NCBI GenBank assembly: GCA_029783825.1
Contig: JAREIK010002431.1
Location: forward strand, 106,777 to 170,776
Direction: 5' to 3'
DNA from: Sapria himalayana
Lineage: Eukaryota; Streptophyta; Magnoliopsida; Malpighiales; Rafflesiaceae
Length of the DNA stretch: 64,000 nt
Part shown: one piece after another, positions 61,259 to 64,000 of the stretch
Layout: the number at the start of each line of letters is the position of its first letter
Numbering within the stretch: the stretch's first letter is position 1
Notes under the pieces: generated by a model
What the model was told of the DNA's origin: nothing
The model's input: only the letters and a program-made list of their open reading frames with translations
Database searches by the model: none
Translations under genes and position numbers: made by a program

Positions 61259-64000
61259 TAGTCTATACTGGAACATAAGAGGAGTAAAAAATAATCTGTC
61301 AATAAATAGAATTAAAAAATTAATTAAAATTCATAATATTAGAATAGTAATAATAGTGGAACCTATGGGTAATAAGGAATCTTTAGAATTATATATAAAA
61401 AGAATTTAGGTCTAGAAAACACATTCTCTAATAATAATGGTAAGTTATGGAAAAAGAAATTGATATAGAACTCATTTCAGAGTCGGAGCAGATAATTAAC
61501 TTTAAACTAAAGAAGAACACTGATCCAATAATATCGGTGGTGTATGCTAGTAACTCGAAAGAAAAATGAAAAGATTCATGGGAGGAAATGAGGAAGATAG
61601 TTGATACAAACACTCAATACATCATAGAAGGGGACTTTAATGTATTTAGAAATGCTAAAAAAATGGAGAAAAGTTGCCCGACCCCTCAGCTATAGCTCAA
61701 TTTAATGAGGTAATTAAAAACATTAATCTCATGGAAGCTGAGTACTTGGGTCCTAGTTTCACAGGGCGCAATAACTGGAAAAATAGGGGAATGATCTAGT
61801 CTAGACTTGACCATATTCTTTATAATATTAAATGGGTGGACTACTGTGGAGGGGTGAGTGTGAAATACTTGAGCAAAATATGGTCAGATCACAACCTTCC
61901 TCTTCTAGGATTTAAAGTAAGAGAGGGGAAGAATAAAATTTTAAATTCCAAAACATGTGGGGTTTGCATAAAGAGTTTGATGAAGTAGTAAGAAAATCAT
62001 AGTAGAAACCAACAAATGGGAATCCCATGCAGGTTCTAGCTATAAAATTATATAGGTTAAGATTTGAACTTGGCAAGTGGAATAGATAAAGATTTGGGAA
62101 TATAAACAAGAACATCCAGGATATAGAATATGAAGTATGTAAATTAGAAATGGAAAATGAGAATAACCAGGACGAATCTTCTAGAATTAATTTAAATAAA
62201 ACAAATACAGAATTAAAATTATTATTGCATATGGAAGAAATATTTTGGAAATAGAGTGCCAAAGTAAAGTTGATCAAGGAAGGGGATAGAAATACCAAGT
62301 TTTTTAATGTAGTGGCAGAATTAAAAATTCAAAGAAATGAAATAAAAGGTATTAAAAATGATATGGTCACGTGGACTGACAACGAATGAGAAATTAAAAA
62401 AGTTTTTGAAGATTATTTTAAAAGTCATCTATGTGGTCACAACAAACAAAGGGGTGAATCCTTAATTCTACAAATAGATAAAAGAGTATCTGAAGAACAA
62501 AACAAACTACTAGAAGAATGCCCTAGTGAGGAGGAGATAAAATCTGTAGTCTTTAGTGGAAATAAATATAGAGCAGCGAGTCTAGAACGAATGGAATAAT
62601 AGTTTCTTCCAATGAACCTGGAATTTAATAAACAAAGAGTTGACGGTCGCAATTGCTTGGGTCGTTGCAGGACCAAAAATTACAAAATCATGGAGCATCT
62701 CAGATATTGTACTGATACCTAAGAAAGATAATCCACAGAAAGTGAAGATTATAGACCTATAAGCCTATGTAATTTGGTGTACAAAATTCTTACAAAAGGC
62801 CTATAGAATAAAGTGAATAGGGTAATTCCCTCCATTATTTTGGCAGAACAAGTAGGATTCATTCAAAATAGATTAATGATGGAAAACATTAATTTAACTG
62901 TAGAATTGATGAAATAAATAGGGGTTAAAGTTAGGGGTCATAATGTTATTGTGAAGTTAGATTTGTCTAAAGCATTTGATAGAGTAGAATGGGAGATTTT
63001 ATGCTACAGGAAGAGGAAAATGGGATTTTTGGAATTCAGGATAGGTCTAATGTATAGATGTATCTCTAGCGCTTGGGTTAAAATTCTATTAATGGGGAGT
63101 CATGTAGTGAATTTAAGCAAGTTAGGAGATTTAGACAGGGGGATCCTTTATCCCTATTATTATTTAATATATACATAGAATTACTAATAACTAGTTTAAT
63201 AAGAAAAATAAAGGAGGGTAATATTATCAGTTTTAAACAACCTGCACATACTCCAAATGTAAGCTGCTTAGCTTATGCGGATTATATAATTGTCTTTAAA
63301 AATGTTGGGAGCAAGTCTTTAAATAATATGATGAGGCTATTTGACACAGTAGAGGAAGAAATGGGTCAACAACTTAATAAAAATAAATTTCAAATACGTG
63401 GTTTAAAGGAAAGCACCTAAAAGGATAATTCAAAGAGTAAAAAGAATTACAGGCTTTGAGCAGAATAAAGGAGTGCTAATGTATTTGAGTTGTCCTATAT
63501 ACGAGGGTAGACTGAAAGAAGAATATTTAACATTTTAATGAATAAATTAAGAGGTAAAATAGTGGGATGGAAGGAGAATATGTTAAGTATGGCGGGGCGA
63601 ATCACATTAATTAAACATGTTCTTTAAGGAATTATAGCACACATCTTAATATCCTTACAGCTGCCAAAGAAGATTTTTAACAGCTTAGAGAAGGAAATGG
63701 CTAACTTCTTATGGTGAAAAAAATTAGGAAAAAATAAGTTACATTGGAAAAAAATGGGAAGATATATGTTACTTGAAGGAAGATGCGAGTCTAAGTTTGT
63801 CAAAATTAAATGATATGGCAAAGGCATGGGCATGTAAGAACTAGTTGAGGCTCAATAGAATGATAGTCTGTGGGCGAGTTATATGAAAGCCAAACATGGT
63901 TCAAGAAAAAAAATATGTAGGAATCCTAAAAAAGCATCTAGAAATTGGAACATGATGATCAAACAAAAAGATTTAGTTGAAAGTATTGCACGTTTAATTA
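61251..64000 (+). pseudogene. LINE C ORF2 pseudogene, 3' end outside the window
   Basis: ATG 61251 overlaps the ORF1 stop and begins MYNSLYWNIRGVKNN (endonuclease). The endonuclease continues through NINLMEAEYLGPSF and WSDHNLPLL near 61880-61905. The RT region contains LIPKKDNPQK, VKLDLSKAFDRVEWEIL (62948 onward), RQGDPLSPLLFNIY and a catalytic box reading YADY (63274-63285) in place of YADD. Then come KIVGWKENMLSMAGRITLI and MANFLW before the window ends. Multiple stops and frameshifts. Confidence 0.87.

Larger units (their letters stand above)
59751..64000 (+). mobile_element. LINE C: L1-clade LINE, cut off by the window end
   Basis: Begins directly after the array with a short 5' UTR (TCTCTCTTAATTCTGAGAGA), homologous by eye to the LINE A start. 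It carries ORF1 and most of ORF2. By position it is closest to LINE A in its protein remnants. It has the same orientation as LINE B relative to the array. Confidence 0.9.

Noticed and set aside
1..64000. tRNA, rRNA or host protein-coding genes
   Set aside because: No cloverleaf-like tRNA boxes, rRNA signatures or non-transposon domains were recognised by reading; a tRNA or homology scan would be needed to exclude small ones.

Overview
The window is intergenic, AT-rich DNA from a plant nuclear genome, almost certainly a flowering plant. It carries plant-type L1 LINEs (DUF4283 ORF1; ORF2 with a C-terminal RNase H), a Ty3/gypsy element with an initiator-Met-tRNA primer site, an hAT element with 8-bp target duplications, and CACTA (En/Spm) elements with TNP2- and TNPA-like genes. 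No host gene, rRNA, tRNA or CRISPR array was recognised. Every coding remnant belongs to a transposable element, and nearly all are broken by stops or frameshifts.

The organising feature is a degenerate 9-bp array, (AATAAGAAG)n, found in three blocks (8984-12620, 32520-37052, 57263-59750; about 10.7 kb in all). The blocks look like one array split by later insertions. LINE B (+ strand) lies between blocks 1 and 2. It is itself split at 18019/31478 by a Ty3/gypsy element (18020-31477, TSD AAGGG). The 5' LTR of that element carries a 3.6-kb hAT (18419-22001, TSD CAAGAAGC) and a solo LTR (22902-23486, TSD ATATA). Its 3' LTR carries a second solo LTR of the same family in the opposite orientation (30000-30556, TSD GTTAG). 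Between blocks 2 and 3 sits a 20.2-kb CACTA element (37053-57262, TSD GAA). Its TNP2 gene is interrupted by a non-autonomous hAT element (49570-50140, TSD GTACAAAG) of the same family as the hAT in the LTR.

Outside these, the left edge holds AT-rich simple repeats (1-292 and 6636-7260) flanking a full-length minus-strand LINE A (293-6635). Next comes the terminal repeat region of another CACTA-type element (7691-8983), whose terminus abuts the first array block. The right edge holds LINE C (+ strand, 59751 to the window end). Its 5' end abuts the third array block, and it is cut off by the window.

The elements do not cooperate as host genes do; the window reads as a stratified insertion record. 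Order of events inferred from nesting: the array; then LINE B and the CACTA element independently; then the gypsy element inside LINE B; then the hAT and the two solo-LTR parents inside the gypsy LTRs, and the hAT derivative inside the CACTA. Stop codons in the hAT transposase and elsewhere are mostly of the kind expected from C-to-T change of methylated cytosine, which fits long-silenced DNA.
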